Made by a program: the position numbers and the translations under genes. Positions 44,449 to 56,195 of a stretch of 64,000 nt of DNA are shown here, piece after piece. The stretch lies in contig VNWV01000005.1 in assembly GCA_009801085.1 (NCBI GenBank), positions 1,240,001 through 1,304,000 on the forward strand. The letters are read 5' to 3'. Each line of letters begins with the position of its first letter. Position 1 is the first letter of the stretch. Under the pieces are notes generated by a model. The model worked only from the letters and a program-made list of their open reading frames with translations, was not told where the DNA came from and made no database searches. The DNA comes from Lasiodiplodia sp. COLG20 (taxonomy: Eukaryota > Ascomycota > Dothideomycetes > Botryosphaeriales > Botryosphaeriaceae).

Positions 44449-45021
44449 TTATTTATCTACGCGCAGTTCAGGCTCGCCAAGTGCAATGCCAACATCGAGT
44501 TTCCGTTTTGCGGTAGACCCTTCGAGAGGCTGGTCCGGCGCAGTGACCGCCGTCGTTGGGCGGGGAGGAAGCCGTGGTCGTTAGTCGGCGACATGAACTT
44601 GTCAATGCGGCGGCGGAGGAAGCCTAGCACCTCGTTCTGGTTGCAGTCTGGTGGCCAGTCTGTCCAGCCGACGCTGTCAGTGTACATCGGCGTGGGGGAT
44701 TCCTTATAAGCCTCGAACACGGCTGTAGCTGTGTCGGAGAGCTCTGCGACTCGCCCCCCCCAAAAAAAAAGTATCGAAGACCCCCGGATGGTCGACGATA
44801 AGGTTCTGCTCCACCTCAAACTTGAGCAGAGGATCGATTTCTGTCCTTGTCTCGGTTATGGATATGTAGCCGCCTGTTTTGGAGACGATAGGCGTCTATT
44901 TGACCGACGAGGTGGTGCGCTTAGGGGTAATCGGTAGGATTGCTAAAGCAGGAGCTATCGGGGGAGAGAATGTCGGAGGGACGGGCTGCGTCTGGCGGAT
45001 GAGGTCGTATACGGTCGCCAT
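44449..45021 (-). pseudogene. FunK1-associated N-terminal region, broken
   Basis: Fungal FunK1 (Sgk2-like) protein kinases often carry an N-terminal region with DPLLK...L and GWxDWP motifs, followed by a P.QPL.GSTA..KLDVG motif. Here the minus strand has MATVYDLIRQTQP, TAG at 44898-44896, then TEIDPLLKFEVEQNLIVDHPG, VAELSDTATAVFEAYKES, SVGWTDWPPDCN, LGFLRRRIDKF and, in another frame, APDQPLEGSTAKRKLDVG. A frameshift sits in a homopolymer (T-run plus G-run, about 44755-44770), and another after GFLP near 44575. The kinase domain itself is absent. Assignment is from memory of the family's motif pattern and is moderately sure. Confidence 0.5.
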
Positions 45022-45824
45022 ATCGTAGGGTCATCATTCTCATCTATAATGTTCTTCACGAGCTAGGCGGTGTGTCCAGCGTCCGTTTGGTATGTGGAGA
45101 GGCGAGAGGTTAGCAGAGCGAGGTCGCTAAGTAGAAGGCCCTTTTCGTCATCAGATGGAAGACTTAAAGCAGCGGTTAGTTCTTGGAGGATAGACATGAG
45201 CCTAAGCACGAGACTTCTCGCTATATTCGTTAGCTTACACTACTTGCATTCGAGGTCGCACTCACTTGGCTGGGTTACTACTACTGAAATAGTCTATTCC
45301 GCCTCGAGGACTTGTGTGAGGAGGAGCTGACTTGAATGTAGCTCGAAATGAGTTGAGTGCATCTCCAATCGGATGATCTCTGATGGTGGCGAGCTGCTCT
45401 CCGAGAGCTGTGCCATGGCGGCGGACCCCGATCACTCGAGTGAGCAATGATGTGGGGGATCAGACAGAGTCAAGGAGGCTGTGAAGGATGCAGCTGGGAG
45501 GCGTTATTCGGCGGAAGGCAAGTCGCAGTGCGTTAATGTGGAGGTGAAAGCGGGAGGAGGACGCGTCGCCGCGTCTCACTTGGAGCCGCCCGGGATAACA
45601 TCGGCTTCACGCGTTGGGGGTGAAACCACGGTGAAACTAGAGACAAATTGCCACTAAATAGAAGTTTTTAACAAAAACAGTATCAATACTTTGATAGTCG
45701 AATTTGCATGTGAAGTCTGATGCGCAAGTATTGTAGATTCGGTTATAGCTGACCTCAATTTCCATCATTATCTCCTTGCCCAAGCGTAATCAGCTTGTTG
45801 TCTCTTAAGGCCTTGTACCACTAC
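45022..45824. other. No supported gene
   Basis: May hold the 5' part of the FunK1-like remnant (a continuing minus frame is not obvious). Otherwise empty. Confidence 0.4.
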
Positions 45825-45833
45825 TATAAAAAT
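45825..45833 (+). promoter_or_regulatory. TATA box before the Pfs-like fragment
   Basis: TATAAAAAT, 65 bases upstream of the ATG at 45890, followed by a pyrimidine-rich leader. Confidence 0.5.
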
Positions 45834-45889
45834 CATCTCTTTATTCTTCCGACGCAGCCTTGTCCTGTACCCACCTCCACATCCTTACA

Positions 45890-46152
45890 ATGGCGTCTTT
45901 GAAGCGTCTTCCAACCCCTCAGATGTACGCTATTAAGTGGATCGTTGTCCTTGTTAAAGAGCTTATGGCATCAAACGCTGTGCTCGATGACGTACACCAA
46001 AAGCCGGAAACTTCGAGAAGCACCCAAGTGATACGAACAATTATGACTGGGATCGCGTTAGAGAGCATATCGTCGTGATCGCTTCGTTGAGAGGAAATGC
46101 TAAACAAAGCGCGCGAGTGAATGATTCTCTTCTTCTACGTAGCGCAGCCTAA
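45890..46152 (+). pseudogene. N-terminal fragment of a Pfs/PNP_UDP (NLR-type) protein, frameshifted
   Basis: The N-terminal effector domain of many fungal NLR-like proteins is a nucleoside-phosphorylase-like Pfs domain. From ATG 45890 the reading is MASLKRLPTPQMYAIKWIVV, then KELMASNAVLDDVHQK. After a one-base frame change near 46000 it continues NFEKHPSDTNNYDWDRVREHIVVIASL, which parallels the family's Y.(V/I).WI..L..E..A..A.LD..H and (Y)xxGRIGxHNVVIAxLP. The glycine-rich continuation (GVYGTTSAA-type) is not present, and the frame ends at TAA 46150. So this is a truncated scrap with a preserved promoter-like TATA. Identification is by pattern. Confidence 0.5.
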
Positions 46153-48671
46153 CGAAGCAGCACGTCGCATAGATTGGTTTGCTTTCCAGGAGGAAAGTCG
46201 ACTGGAAAACGTGTTTTATCGAAAATTTTTTAGATGATCGCCGTGTTGGGGACAGGTGACTGTAGAACAGCACTTCTCCCGCCCCCTCCACTTTCTTACA
46301 TGCCATCAGCTTCCCCAGGACGAAAATCAGAATGTCGCCACAGCCCAGGATTTACAGTGTTGTGATACGAGGCGCAGCGATCGATCGCGTCGGCGTCTCG
46401 ATCCGAATGTCCATGCGATGAAAGGGGAACGAAAAGCCGGGAAGCTTTGACGGCTGCTTGGCGGGTGACGCGGGCGCAACTGACGAGATGGATAGCGGGC
46501 CGGACGTTACAATCGTGTGATGGCGGTGATAAGGATGACGACAGGGCTAGCGTCGTGTGTTTCGTGGGCTCCGTCTCTGCGAGGACTAAGCGTGGCAAAA
46601 TTGCCCCCTACTGCGAATAATGAACAATCAGATGGCGACGTATAATCAGAGGTACTTTCGAGGAAAAGGTAGCCGGTCGAGCGCGAACAGGAGGGGAAAG
46701 GCTGTGTGGCAGACAATAGCGGCACGGGAGTAAGAGGGAACAAATGGGGGTTTTGCGACAAGATCAGCCGCCATTTGGTCATAATAGACTCGATGCAAAG
46801 GAACAGCACTGATCACTGTGAGCGTGTGGAGAAGTCGCGAAGCTCCCATGCATTTGGCACTTCGATGTGTGGCGGTCGCGAGGGTTGATGACGGTAATGA
46901 GTGACAGTTGATGAACCTATCGGTAATTGTTCACGCTAACCTATCTTCTAGAGCCAGCAACGCCAACCGTCGCCGTTGGGTTTGCTTCGGGCTCGATAAG
47001 TAAAAAGATGCAACCTAGGAGCGAAGAACCTTCCGGCTTCTCGAAGGCTTCCGGGTTGGATGCCAATGTAGAACATCTACCAGTGCAGAGACGATCGACG
47101 CCCTCTTGAGCAGGGCTCTTATCCGATGCCGTCACGCAGTAGAGGGAGCGTCAAGGCAGAGGAATACCCGGTACCAGCGCGTGTACCCATGATTCCATTG
47201 AGCAGCAGCCCCTATGACTGTGTGTCGAAGTGAAGTTTGTTCGAACGAGCAATACGACGTAGACCGTATTATGCGTAAGATGATGGTTCGTAGCGACTAG
47301 GAATGGTCTATGGAACTGCAGGTAGCGCAGAGAAAGGCACAACGATCGCAGTCGAAACGGTGGAAGGAGAGGGACGGACGTGCTCGTACTGAGACGACAG
47401 CGTCGGTCTGGTAAAAGCAAGAAGGTAAGCAAGCGGACAGAAGGTCTTGATAGGGCGATAGGCTGGGCTCGTTAAGGTCCGTTCGCGCAGAGTCAGGGTC
47501 CAGCTATGGTGCAACGTTCGAAAAGGCCGATCGCCTGCGACTGTTGAGATCGTAGGAACAGTGGCTGCGGACGGTGAAGGGTGGCGAAGGGCGGTGACTA
47601 TGCAGGTGATTGGCGGAAGGCAGTGCCAGCCCAATCAAGCATACATTTCTGCGCCGGCCTCAAAGCGTCGATGGGCGAACGATTAGCTGGGTGAGAAGGA
47701 TTGACGCGGTCGGAGTATATTCCATGCCGGCGATTCGGTGGCGAAAGCGTAATATAATTCGCTGAATTCGCTGAAATGTGATGTTAGAAACCCCCCATGA
47801 TTCTGCCAACTCCGGATCCGCCAGATGGAAGCCATAGGTATTGTAAGGGGTTCGAGAAACTGCCGGTGCGCACAGCCGAGGTTCGCGCGGCTGGATACGC
47901 TCTGCCGCAAGACGGTGCCGGTGTTCTCGCGGTAGAAGCCCCCAAGCAGCAGCTACTACCTAGGAGCCGAAGCATAGGATCTTAAAGGCACTCTAAGACT
48001 GTTGAGGTTCTTTGTTAATCCTCGCTCACCGGATATCTGACATGGTCCCGAGCGCATGCTTTCGGCTGACTTTGGTTTTGAAGTTTCTCCTTGCAAACCG
48101 GACGCAGAGCCTAGCGGTTCAAGAGCGGAATTCCCAACATGCTTCAGGGTTCTGCTGTGCTATGCATGCTGTGACGTTTGGCATCTGCCAACGTGGGCCT
48201 AAGCTACAGACAATGGGCCTGACCGCACTTCGCAACTTTCTGGTCCAGGTACGGTCGGATGGGCATAATGGACTGATTGCCATGGTGAATTTACGGTGTG
48301 CGATGCTCAGCAGGAGCATGCTAAACCGCTGATTGAGTCGACACTGGGTCCCGGCGGGACTTTGGCTGGCTTGGTGCGCGCGTGTCTGCCATTGATGATC
48401 TACCGGTGGGACGAGTTGAACAATCTGTGACCACCCTTCCCCGTATTCATCCACTTGTAATATTTCCCCGGGAGGCAGCAGGACAGCTGCAATCGATTAC
48501 TGATGCCAAAGAGGCTAGCTGTCCGAAGAAAAACTTGACCTAATCGCGGGAGCTGCGTCACCATGTCGTCGCTTCGAGCCCGCACCTGGTAACGATTTGA
48601 GGTCCGTCGGGGCAGTAATAGATGCATGTTCTGTGCCTCAGGTTGCCCTGAACGCCTGTAAATCTCTCACC
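46153..48671. other. Long region without a supported gene
   Basis: Both strands have frames up to about 110 codons, all compositionally biased or mutually antisense. I recognise no motif, splice pattern or repeat. It ends in the promoter of the Zn2Cys6 gene. Confidence 0.45.
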
Positions 48672-49545
48672 ATGTCTGTTCCTTTCGCCAGCGCCAAACA
48701 TATCTTCGTCCAGCCCCTTCCCGGGCCTTCTGGAACCGGCTCGGCCGGTGATGAGGCTGCCGCTGAGCACCATCCCGCTGGCCCCCTTGGCTGTCGTGAC
48801 TCGCTGCCGACACGACGCTCACGGACGCCCAAGCGCAACCATGTCACCCTCGTTGCCTGCCAGCCGTGCCAACAGCGCAAGCACAAGGTCAGTTCTTGCA
48901 CCCTTCTCTCACACCTGTCTGACGCCTCATTAGTGTGACGGCGCGCGTCCTGTGTGCACGCCATGCTTGGCGAAGAAGCGACCCGATTGCGCCTACGACG
49001 CCGCAGGAGACCAGCGACGCACCTCGGCGCTAAAGCAACGCATCCAGGACCTGGAGACCCAGGTAGACGACCTCAAAGAGTTCATCACCCGCATAGGCTC
49101 TATCGCCGACAAACAAGCCGCCGTCGCCCTAGCCCGCCAGCTCGTTGAGATGCGCTTTCGCGTCATAACCGACGTGACGCGTGCCCTGAGAACGGACGAC
49201 GTTCACGCCGCCCTGGCTGCCGCCGGTGACTCCAATCAGATATCAAATCCGGCGAGACGCGCCCATGACGTGACTACAAGCAATGCCTCCAAGAACGCTC
49301 CCTCCAGCGCAGCGACGGCAGATAGCATCAATTATGACGCAGCCGGGGACACGACTCTGCCGTCGTGGATGACAGATGTTGGACAAATAAACCCGATACT
49401 CTGGCAGGAGGAGCTCAACAATGTTTCGATTGAGGTAGGTACTGGGAATCATGTTGACCGCATCCTCGTCGGTGGCGTGAAGTACCAGGTGGCGAACGTG
49501 TGGTGCCATACATATCAACGGCCAATTTTCTCTTCTGTTTCCTAG
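48672..49545 (+). CDS. Short Zn2Cys6 regulator, C-terminus uncertain
   Basis: Exons 48672-48887 and 48934-49545 join in phase 0 within the zinc cluster (donor GTCAGT, acceptor ATTAG), a frequent intron site in this family. Cysteines lie at 63, 66, 73, 80, 83 and 91 (C-x2-C-x6-C-x6-C-x2-C-x7-C). A coiled-coil linker follows (SALKQRIQDLETQVDDLKEFI), then a polar region. The frame ends at TAG 49543, giving 275 residues, short for the family and without the middle homology domain. A donor-like GTAGGT at 49435 (after NNVSIE) could lead to further exons that I cannot place, or the gene may be truncated. ATG 48672 has good context (CACCATGT). Confidence 0.65.
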
Positions 49546-52089
49546 CTCTTCCAGGCTAACTCCGATGGCAGACATCCTTATTTCTCTGGCCGCCCGGCAT
49601 AGACCAGGAGTATCCAATGCAGTCGGATCCTGGTGATTACATGAGAACAGGCAGTTCTGTGTAGGCCGCTCACGCTCCGTTTCACGGCCATGGTCGGTTA
49701 CGTCGCTACTGACACTGTTCCGAAGTGAGATGGCCGGCAATGCTTCCTATGATCGTAACGGTACAGGAATGCCGGGACCGTTAAGGGAACAGCGAGGCAG
49801 AGGCCAGCATGATGATTCACCCATCCAGTTGATGATGCGCTGGTGCCGGGAAAACGGGTGGGCTGCAAGTCAAGATGCCTCTGCCGGCCATGTGATGCAA
49901 GGAACCGTGGACCAGACCCGACGAGCAGCGTCCAAGGGTTCGGGCATAAGGCACGTCGAAGGGCGCGGGGGTCGCTGTTCTCTCCGTGGAGACACGCATC
50001 GTCTGGTGGGTGAGCACGTCTCAATGGCGAAAAAAAAAGAAGACGTCGGGGGTTGCGGCGGTATGTCTGAGGAGTATTTAGGGCGGCTTACCCATGGAGA
50101 CGCCTAGTGCAGGCGGCGTCCTTTCTTACACTTAGTTGACGGAACATTGACCAGCGGGCCACGTGCGGCGGCAGCGTACAAGCTAAAAATTACTACACCA
50201 TCCAAGAATTCATGGATGTGTGCACTCGTGATTGATTAGCTGAGTATCCGAGACGACCAAACATCCAACTAGCGCCGTATCTACGTACGAGAGCGGGTGC
50301 GCCAGCCATCTATTCGCTGACTCTTCGAGCGCTAACAAATGCGTTCTTAACGAACCATTATTGGTCAGTGCCACACCGTCCGCGGTGTGATTCACCCCGT
50401 GCATACCTCTTTAGACGCGGTCGTTTTTTCCTTTACCTTCCCGAGTGGGTAGTCCAGCGGTTCGTCCAGCCAGATCCTGCGTTAAACCTGACTAGCCGGA
50501 AGGACATTGCGTTTGCGTGTGCAGGTGGAGCAGCAGCCCGGCTCAACAGCCGAGATTGCTCTCCTTTCCAGAAACATGGGTATGTGGCGCGGTCCTCGTT
50601 GCCCATGGCCAGGAAGGATGATTCGAGATCACAGACGGCAAGTCCGCTTTGGCTATATGGGATCGTTATCTCGAATGTTGAGCAAGTCTGCGTCAATATA
50701 GTGCTGCTTCGGCGTGCGCTTTGTAACCAGAACACCAAACGTCGATGGCGAATATCCCGCAGACCCCTGACCGGCCAGTGTGGTAAGGTGCACCAGGCTA
50801 TCCGAATCCTAGAGTCTTTCAGCGGGGGATGCGTATTTCAAGCGTCTTTGTCGTCCCTCATGACGTCAAACTAGCGGCATAATTGCCTGCCTGGCGCCAG
50901 AGAGTCGTCGGCGGTGCTGTCCGCCTCCCCATCGCCACCCTAGACGCGATTCGCACTAACGGGCGCTTTTCCCGCCCAAGCAAACACCATAACACCTTCG
51001 CACCACTACCCCGGATGTCTCTACCGAGTCATCGTTGCCCTTGCCCCACAGGCGATCGCTTTTTCCATTTTCTGTTCCCCGCACACTGCACCATCTTGAT
51101 TGCCCCTTCAGAACAATGCCAATGCATTGCGGCACCTGCGGTCCTTCTGTCATTGTCAGACCCCCGTGTCGAAGGAGGTCGAGGCCGACGCTCTGAGCCG
51201 CCTCAAGTCTCCGAAGCCATCGCCCCATAACGGCATTCATCTCCAAGCACTGAGTGCACGCGTCTTCCCATGCCCTCACCATTGTCTGGCCGATGATTCG
51301 GCCTCTAGGAGCCTTTCAAGGGCGATGCACAGTGCTTACAGGCCACATTGGGCGACATTGGTAGGTCTCAGTTTCTCCCTCATCACCCGGTGTTTCCCTT
51401 GCCTCAATGCTGAGGTAGCACTGACCTACGTACATCTTCATTTCCAGTTCCTCCATCAGATCAGGAGAGCCAATTCCTCATCAGCGTCTTCTTTCAATTT
51501 TCCTCTGCGATCGTTAGAAGGCCTTATTTTTCGCTCACGAAGCACCCCATCCCAGCCCCTTTCGAGACCAAGAACGCGACGGCATGGTCTACGGCGTACA
51601 TCTATACTCTAGCGCTGCATTGCGAGTTCATCAAACAAACACTTTATCGCAACCCTAGTACACTGGTCGTAGCGAACGGTACGGTAACAGAAAGCGTTAG
51701 CGAGCCCGGAAGCAGCAGAGAAGGGCGAGGGCCCAATCACTACACTTTCTGTAGGCTTTACCTAGCAGCCACGGCTCGATGTGGCCTAAAGAGAGGAGGA
51801 AGACACTCAGTAGGACTAGACATGAACGAAGGTTGCCACACCATAAGTGATACCAGAGCAAGAGGGCAGGAAACGCTTTCGGGTAGCGGTCCGGGTCCTG
51901 CAAATGCGTCAGCTCAAACGCGTTACGCAAGCCTGGATCACAAGGCCACTGCACATTAATGAGCCTGTGGCTGTGGACGCTGTGATGCTGATGCTCGCAG
52001 GCACTCGGTGTGAACAAGTCTACTTCGTCGGAGAGACCGAAGTCAGCGAACCCGATACTCTTATAGATATATCATTTGTATCCAGGTAG
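49546..52089. other. No supported gene
   Basis: Several frames of 60-170 codons on both strands overlap each other and lack motifs. They have Arg/Ser/Pro-rich composition typical of chance frames in GC-rich DNA. Possible remains of the regulator's C-terminal part cannot be ruled out. Confidence 0.4.
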
Positions 52090-52811
52090 GTGCCTATAAA
52101 CTAAGATATTATAGGCAACGAGAAGGCGCATAACTTAACACTATAGGCCACGGAGAGCAACCGAGAACCTTCTTTAGATAATCTAATACGGCTTTTAACA
52201 CTAGCTAGATATAAAACAGTTACTCCGAGACTGTAGAATAGCTTCTTCGAAACTTTTAAGATAGACGAGCCGATACGTAAGCTTAACTACGCGTTAGTAT
52301 ATTTTCACACTTAGAAGCTTTATAACTAGCTAAATTATAAGAAGTAGTAGCTATCGTATAGTTAAGAACGTCGAAAGCGAGTCTAAATAAGCCGTTATAC
52401 TTAATTAAGTAAGTAAAGGCACTCGTATATAACTACGAAGTAGAGAGAGAAATAGTTAAGTACTTTCTTTTAGAGTATTCGCGTTAGATATATCTTTAGA
52501 CTAAATTATTAATTAATTTAGAAAATAGGTTTAGAGATCTCGCGTTTATACTAGGCGGATAGTTAGATACGAAAAGATCTAATAATAGATATATAGATAG
52601 ACCGCTAAAGAAGTAGCGTGTAGACATACGCGCGGTTAAAGTAATAGTAGTATTTACTCTAGCTACTAGAAGACTAATTAAAACTAAAGACTAAGAGCTT
52701 AGTCTTTCTCTAAGTAAACTAATTTCTTCTCTAACTAGCCGTTACGCCGGTATAGAGACTAATAGTACTTAAGAAGTATCTTAAAGAAATAGTATAAGAG
52801 ATATATAATAG
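52090..52811 (-). mobile_element. RIP-decayed internal fragment attached to LTR copy B
   Basis: AT-rich and TAG/TAA-saturated, bounded on the right by LTR copy B. In minus orientation this is the stretch just inside a 5' LTR, so it may be leader/gag. No motif is recoverable. Confidence 0.45.
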
Positions 52812-52999
52812 AACTCGGTCACGCGAGCCTCTAAATAGAGACCCGTCCGCTAAGTCGATGATAGATCTCTCGTTGTTCTTCTAACTAGCGAGTGGCGTTG
52901 GCTATAGGTATTTATACTATAATCGAGGCAAATAGAAAGCTTAATCAAATCAGGCATCAAGGCATTAATCAGTCAACGATTGGGCTCATGTTCCATTCA
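52812..52999 (-). repeat. LTR copy B, least mutated
   Basis: In minus orientation it starts TGAATGGAACATGAGCCCAATCG, has a TATA-like AGTATAAATACC in the middle, and ends CTCGCGTGACCGAGTTCTATTA. This is the best reference copy. Compared with it, copies A and C show mostly C-to-T and G-to-A changes. The first ~30 bases recur at 22595. Confidence 0.75.
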
Positions 53000-53280
53000 G
53001 AATATTATTCCATAAACTTACTATTGCAATAACTAGAACGACATAATGATGGCGGCTATCGCAGATTTCCCATAGGGCCCTACCAGAGACATAGTTCGAA
53101 AGCGCATATCGAACCACCCGGCACGAGCAACCACAGACGACCAACATTACATAAGACTGGCGGAAATTTTTACCATAAGGGATGAGAGGAGAGCCTACAG
53201 GTCGCCTCCTCATCCGAAACTCCGACCGCTTTTCCCTCCTACAATGCTTGCATGCGGGACTCTAGGGATTATCGGGTTGG

Positions 53281-53607
53281 GAATGTCATGCCCTATTAAG
53301 GACGATAAAGAATTACGAGAACATTAACCGTCGCTTAGACCGCCTCCATCGTGTAGGAGAGGATGGGCTCTTCTAAGAGCTTGACGAGGCGCCACCCAGC
53401 GTAAACGAGATAATCACTGATTTAGACCAAGAAGTACACGACGGCCCAATTTCCCAGCCGCAGACATTGCTTGTTGGTGATCGAAAGGCTCCAGCGGCCC
53501 AAAAGAAGGAGGGGGTACCTCGCGGGAAATTTCAAATGGAGCGAAAACTAGGAAGCCACAAATCCTCTGCGACGCCGTCACTGCGGTGTGATCTCGTGCG
53601 GCCTTAA
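53281..53607 (+). pseudogene. Unrecognised protein remnant, one TAA
   Basis: An open frame reads LLRTIKNYENINRRLDRLHR, VGEDGLF, TAA at 53374-53376, then ELDEAPPSVNEIITDLDQEV, QPQTLLVGDRKAPAAQKK and LRCDLVRP, to TAA at 53605. CAA-to-TAA explains the inner stop. The first part is helical/coiled, the second charged. The start is not found. It resembles the other single-stop small genes in this window. Confidence 0.4.
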
Positions 53608-54220
53608 GCGAGACGACTGATGTAAAGTTGCATCATCGTGAAAGCTGTGCATCAAAGCCATTGTGGTCGGGGTCCAGCAGCCCGCGCCTGGTCACCACTC
53701 GAGTGATGCACATGCGATAGTCGATGATGCTGGACACATGTGCGAGTACGGGCAGGCAGGCGTTCCGCCTCACCTGTGGAAAGCGACGGGGAAGTGGACA
53801 GCGTGCTGATATGCAGGTGCTGCGGGGCCACGTATGAGCGTAACAAGACAGGATATGAGGGGAAAGAGAGATCTTACCTGGCAGGCTTAGATACTCAATG
53901 TCTTTTTTAGCCGAGATGGAAATCCGATATCTAGATCCAGGAATGGCTCTGTACCATTGCGCAAACACGTTGTCGTCTCGGAGAGTGATCCCGCCTCCCC
54001 GTCGGCGTAGTGTACCGGCTCCGGTACCCGATATATATAAGCGCATCCCTACCCACCTTGTTAATAAATTTTGCCTTACAAATTAACATTAATCACTAAC
54101 TCATATGGCTTCATTGCACCTGCCTGTGCGTTGCACGCTTTAGTGCGTATTATATATTCTGATTCTTTCAGCATCGGTGAGGTGTAGCCTTTTGAAAGGA
54201 ACGAACTGACTGCATTATAG
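53608..54220. other. No supported gene
   Basis: Contains a GATATATATAA motif at about 54029-54039 that could be a plus-strand TATA box, but no gene follows it convincingly. Confidence 0.45.
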
Positions 54221-54735
54221 TTACGACGTTCGGCGCTTATCGAATGCCTTCACCGGATAGAACTTTATAACGACCGCACTTTCTGGGCCTCCTGAAATCT
54301 GAACAGACTCCCTAACGCCCACCTCCACATTCACATCCGTGTTGGGGCTTGGCTCAATTGGGAGGGACGTGCCCCCCACTTTCAGTCGTTGATGTGGCGT
54401 TATATCTGTGATGACCGAGGCCGGATTCTGTTGTGCTCTAATGGTATTTGTTACCTCCGTTACCTCCGCGGTATTCTGGAATTTAACATCGACGAGCTGG
54501 CGGGCCGCTGCACAGACTCACTAAAGATCCAGGTCAACAGGGATGCCAATATTAACGTCTTCGAAGTCTTCTACCTGCCCGGAAGTAGTCGTAATGCGGC
54601 TCTTTATGGCAAATGTAAGCCGCTGGTCGCCATCGACACTGTTCGGTGCCGCAGCAGGCACGGCGTACATGTATGGCGTTGTCCGTCACACTGCGGATGT
54701 GAGCATATGCGGCACGGTGAAGGACTCGAACCAGT
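54221..54735 (-). pseudogene. Unrecognised beta-rich protein remnant, three stops
   Basis: A single minus-strand frame covers about 170 codons to TAA at 54223-54221. In-frame stops are TGA at 54688-54686 and adjacent TAG/TGA at 54523-54518. Between them the sequence is clearly protein-like: WFESFTVPHMLTSAV, PYMYAVPAAAPNS, RLTFAIKSRITTTSGQ, then TNTIRAQQNPASVITDI and NVEVGVRESVQISGG, ending VIKFYPVKAFDKRRTS. Alternating Val/Thr/Ser residues suggest beta strands. I do not recognise the family. The plus-strand frame over the same bases (54389-54742) is a shadow. Confidence 0.45.
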
Positions 54736-56195
54736 ACCCTAAACTTACTGGCGTTAACAGACGACAGCAACGATAGCTCTGCATTCCATTTGGTTGAAGT
54801 GGCAGTGGTGGCTCAAGCCAAACTCGGTCGCTTTTTGGGCTAAAGAGAAGACGATGTCTTGAGGCTGAGCGTGTGACGCTGGTCTAGAGCTGGAAATTTG
54901 GATTATATGCCTGCTACCTCAGTCGTCGGCGGATCGGAATAGTGTACGTACGACGAGCGCAACTGAGACAAAATCTGCCTGATCAACCACTGCTGGACGT
55001 GGACCGCTTCGCGGGAGGATGAAAAGAGCCAGGGAGCTGTGTTGCTAGGTCAGACCGAGGTCGTATATCAGTCTCAAACATGCAGTAGAACAGTCGGTAA
55101 GCATTGGGAGGGGAGCACTGTCATAATCGGACGACTGGCCGGCTAATAACATGGGCGTTTCCCTAGAGCGATGAAGAAATTGCCGCCGGGCGGAGTATAC
55201 TCCGTAACGCAAATCTGCGCTCGTGCGACACACATCACCGTACCTCATCGTATTGGAGTGTGTGCCGCGCTCATCCCCGCTGCTCAAATGGCTCGCTGAA
55301 GGGCCGTCCGAAACCAGCCACTCATGCCTGTGTAAGTTATCTTCTGTTCTGAAAGGGGGATGTATCTGTAACCTGAGCCTGTTGACACTGTCCTGCTGAA
55401 GAGTAAAGTGGCGGAAGCATTTCTGAACAGAAACAACTACTATCCCAGATTCAGCACTTCTGCGCGTCATTCCCGTCCTGGTGCTTCCTCAGACCAATGG
55501 CTGCATACTTGGTGGATTCGTTTAAACCTGTTTTGGCACGAGAGTTTCTGCACGGACGGATCTGGCTGGCCTCTATCTTAATCTCCTACGCACATTGGCT
55601 CGTCGCAATGCGGTGACGTCTAGCACTCCGGCCGGAAGTACTGTGCCGAGCCTACCAGGAGGCCTAATTTGCTGCCACGTCTTATATTCTGGATGGCTCC
55701 CTTCTTATCTCTCGGCCTCGGACACTCCTCCTCCTCCGCCGCCGCCGCCGCCAGATGCATCACGTTCACTTCTTAATTATACTCGCACAAACCAGTCGAC
55801 ACGTCTCGCTTTTGTCTACGTATGCCGCGTAACGAAAATCAAGCGGTCCACTCGCGCCTTTGAGTCGGCACCTTATCACGCTGTGGGCTTGTTCAATCCG
55901 CCAACGTCACACCATTGCATACCTGATAAGCTCGATGGCCTTCGACGAAGCATATAGAAAGTAAGTTACTAACATTTGGGGTTATGGGACACGGGACACC
56001 AGGAGCATGCTTCAAAAGAAAGACGGATAATTAAAATAAGGGAAGCAAACTCCCACTTCTTTCACCCTCACAAAACCGCACATGTCATCGACATCGAATC
56101 TAAGACCGCAGTTTAAGAGATGTACGTTCCAAAGAAACTGCCGTTCATGCTCAAGCTAATGCTGGTACAGTGGAAAGAATAAGAATGTGAGAAAG
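54736..56195. other. No supported gene; short CCT/CCG microsatellite
   Basis: Trinucleotide run at 55726-55753. A minus frame at 55045-55470 (141 codons) and a plus frame at 55595-55957 have no motif and are not called. Confidence 0.45.

Noticed and set aside
49243..49740. 165-codon minus-strand frame
   Set aside because: Antisense to the Zn2Cys6 gene; no motif.
51100..51612. 170-codon plus frame, and opposing minus frame 50956-51282
   Set aside because: Ser/Arg/Pro-rich and mutually antisense; no evidence for either.
55045..55470. 141-codon minus frame
   Set aside because: No recognisable domain, weak composition, no promoter or intron support.
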